Of a stretch of 6,460 bases of DNA, positions 6,460 through 6,460 are shown piece by piece. Where the stretch lies: positions 1 to 6,460 of the forward strand of contig JAAEMC010001077.1 in assembly GCA_024225895.1 (NCBI GenBank). The letters are read 5' to 3'. Below the pieces are notes generated by a model. The model saw nothing but the letters and a program-made list of their open reading frames with translations, had not been told where the DNA came from and made no database searches. Every line of letters starts with the position of its first letter. The first letter of the stretch is position 1. The position numbers were made by a program, and so were the translations under genes. The stretch comes from Desulfobacteraceae bacterium (GTDB lineage Bacteria; Desulfobacterota; Desulfobacteria; Desulfobacterales; Desulfobacteraceae).

Positions 6460-6460
6460 A

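Overview
The window reads as chromosome of a Gram-negative anaerobe, most likely a marine sulfate reducer of the Desulfobacterota (Desulfobacteraceae-like). That placement is inference. It rests on the protein flavour (a TatT-type TRAP cassette, a Y1 transposase of the kind scattered through those genomes, and a TetR protein with a 'MRTKDDIKQEAL' opening) and on the moderate, slightly AT-rich composition. No rRNA, tRNA or CRISPR was seen.

Layout. Positions 1-40 hold a strong 15-bp hairpin that looks like a (probably bidirectional) terminator. Positions 41-261 hold no gene I can support. Positions 262-1614 (minus) encode an intact MmgE/PrpD-family protein. Its start codon and ribosome binding site lie in the tail of a decayed REP-associated (Y1/HUH) transposase, recognisable on the minus strand from about 1934 down to about 1613. 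The remnant carries a stop codon, an internal deletion and a frameshift.

Positions 2052-5802 (plus) form a compact four-gene TRAP transporter operon of the TatT type: the lipoprotein tatT, a secreted DctP/TatP-like binding protein, a small DctQ-like membrane subunit and a large DctM-like permease. The gaps are 34 nt, then an 11-nt overlap, then a 4-nt ATGA overlap, so the four are almost certainly co-transcribed and translationally coupled. TatT and the binding protein should work together in the periplasm and hand a ligand to the Q/M membrane pair, which is expected to be driven by a sodium or proton gradient. The ligand is not readable from sequence. The conserved carboxylate-binding arginine of ordinary TRAP binding proteins aligns with a tryptophan here, which argues against a simple carboxylate.

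Positions 5887-6459 (plus) encode a TetR-family repressor directly downstream, with its own promoter-like sequence and an inverted repeat between the -35 and -10 boxes. There is no terminator-like hairpin between the permease and tetR, so readthrough is possible. The mmgE gene on the other strand has no evident functional tie to the transporter.

The points most worth a second look are the altered ligand pocket in a TatT-type transporter next to a TetR gene, a near-perfect 18-bp palindrome in front of tatT, the possibly leaderless autoregulated tetR, and the transposase scar from which mmgE now starts.
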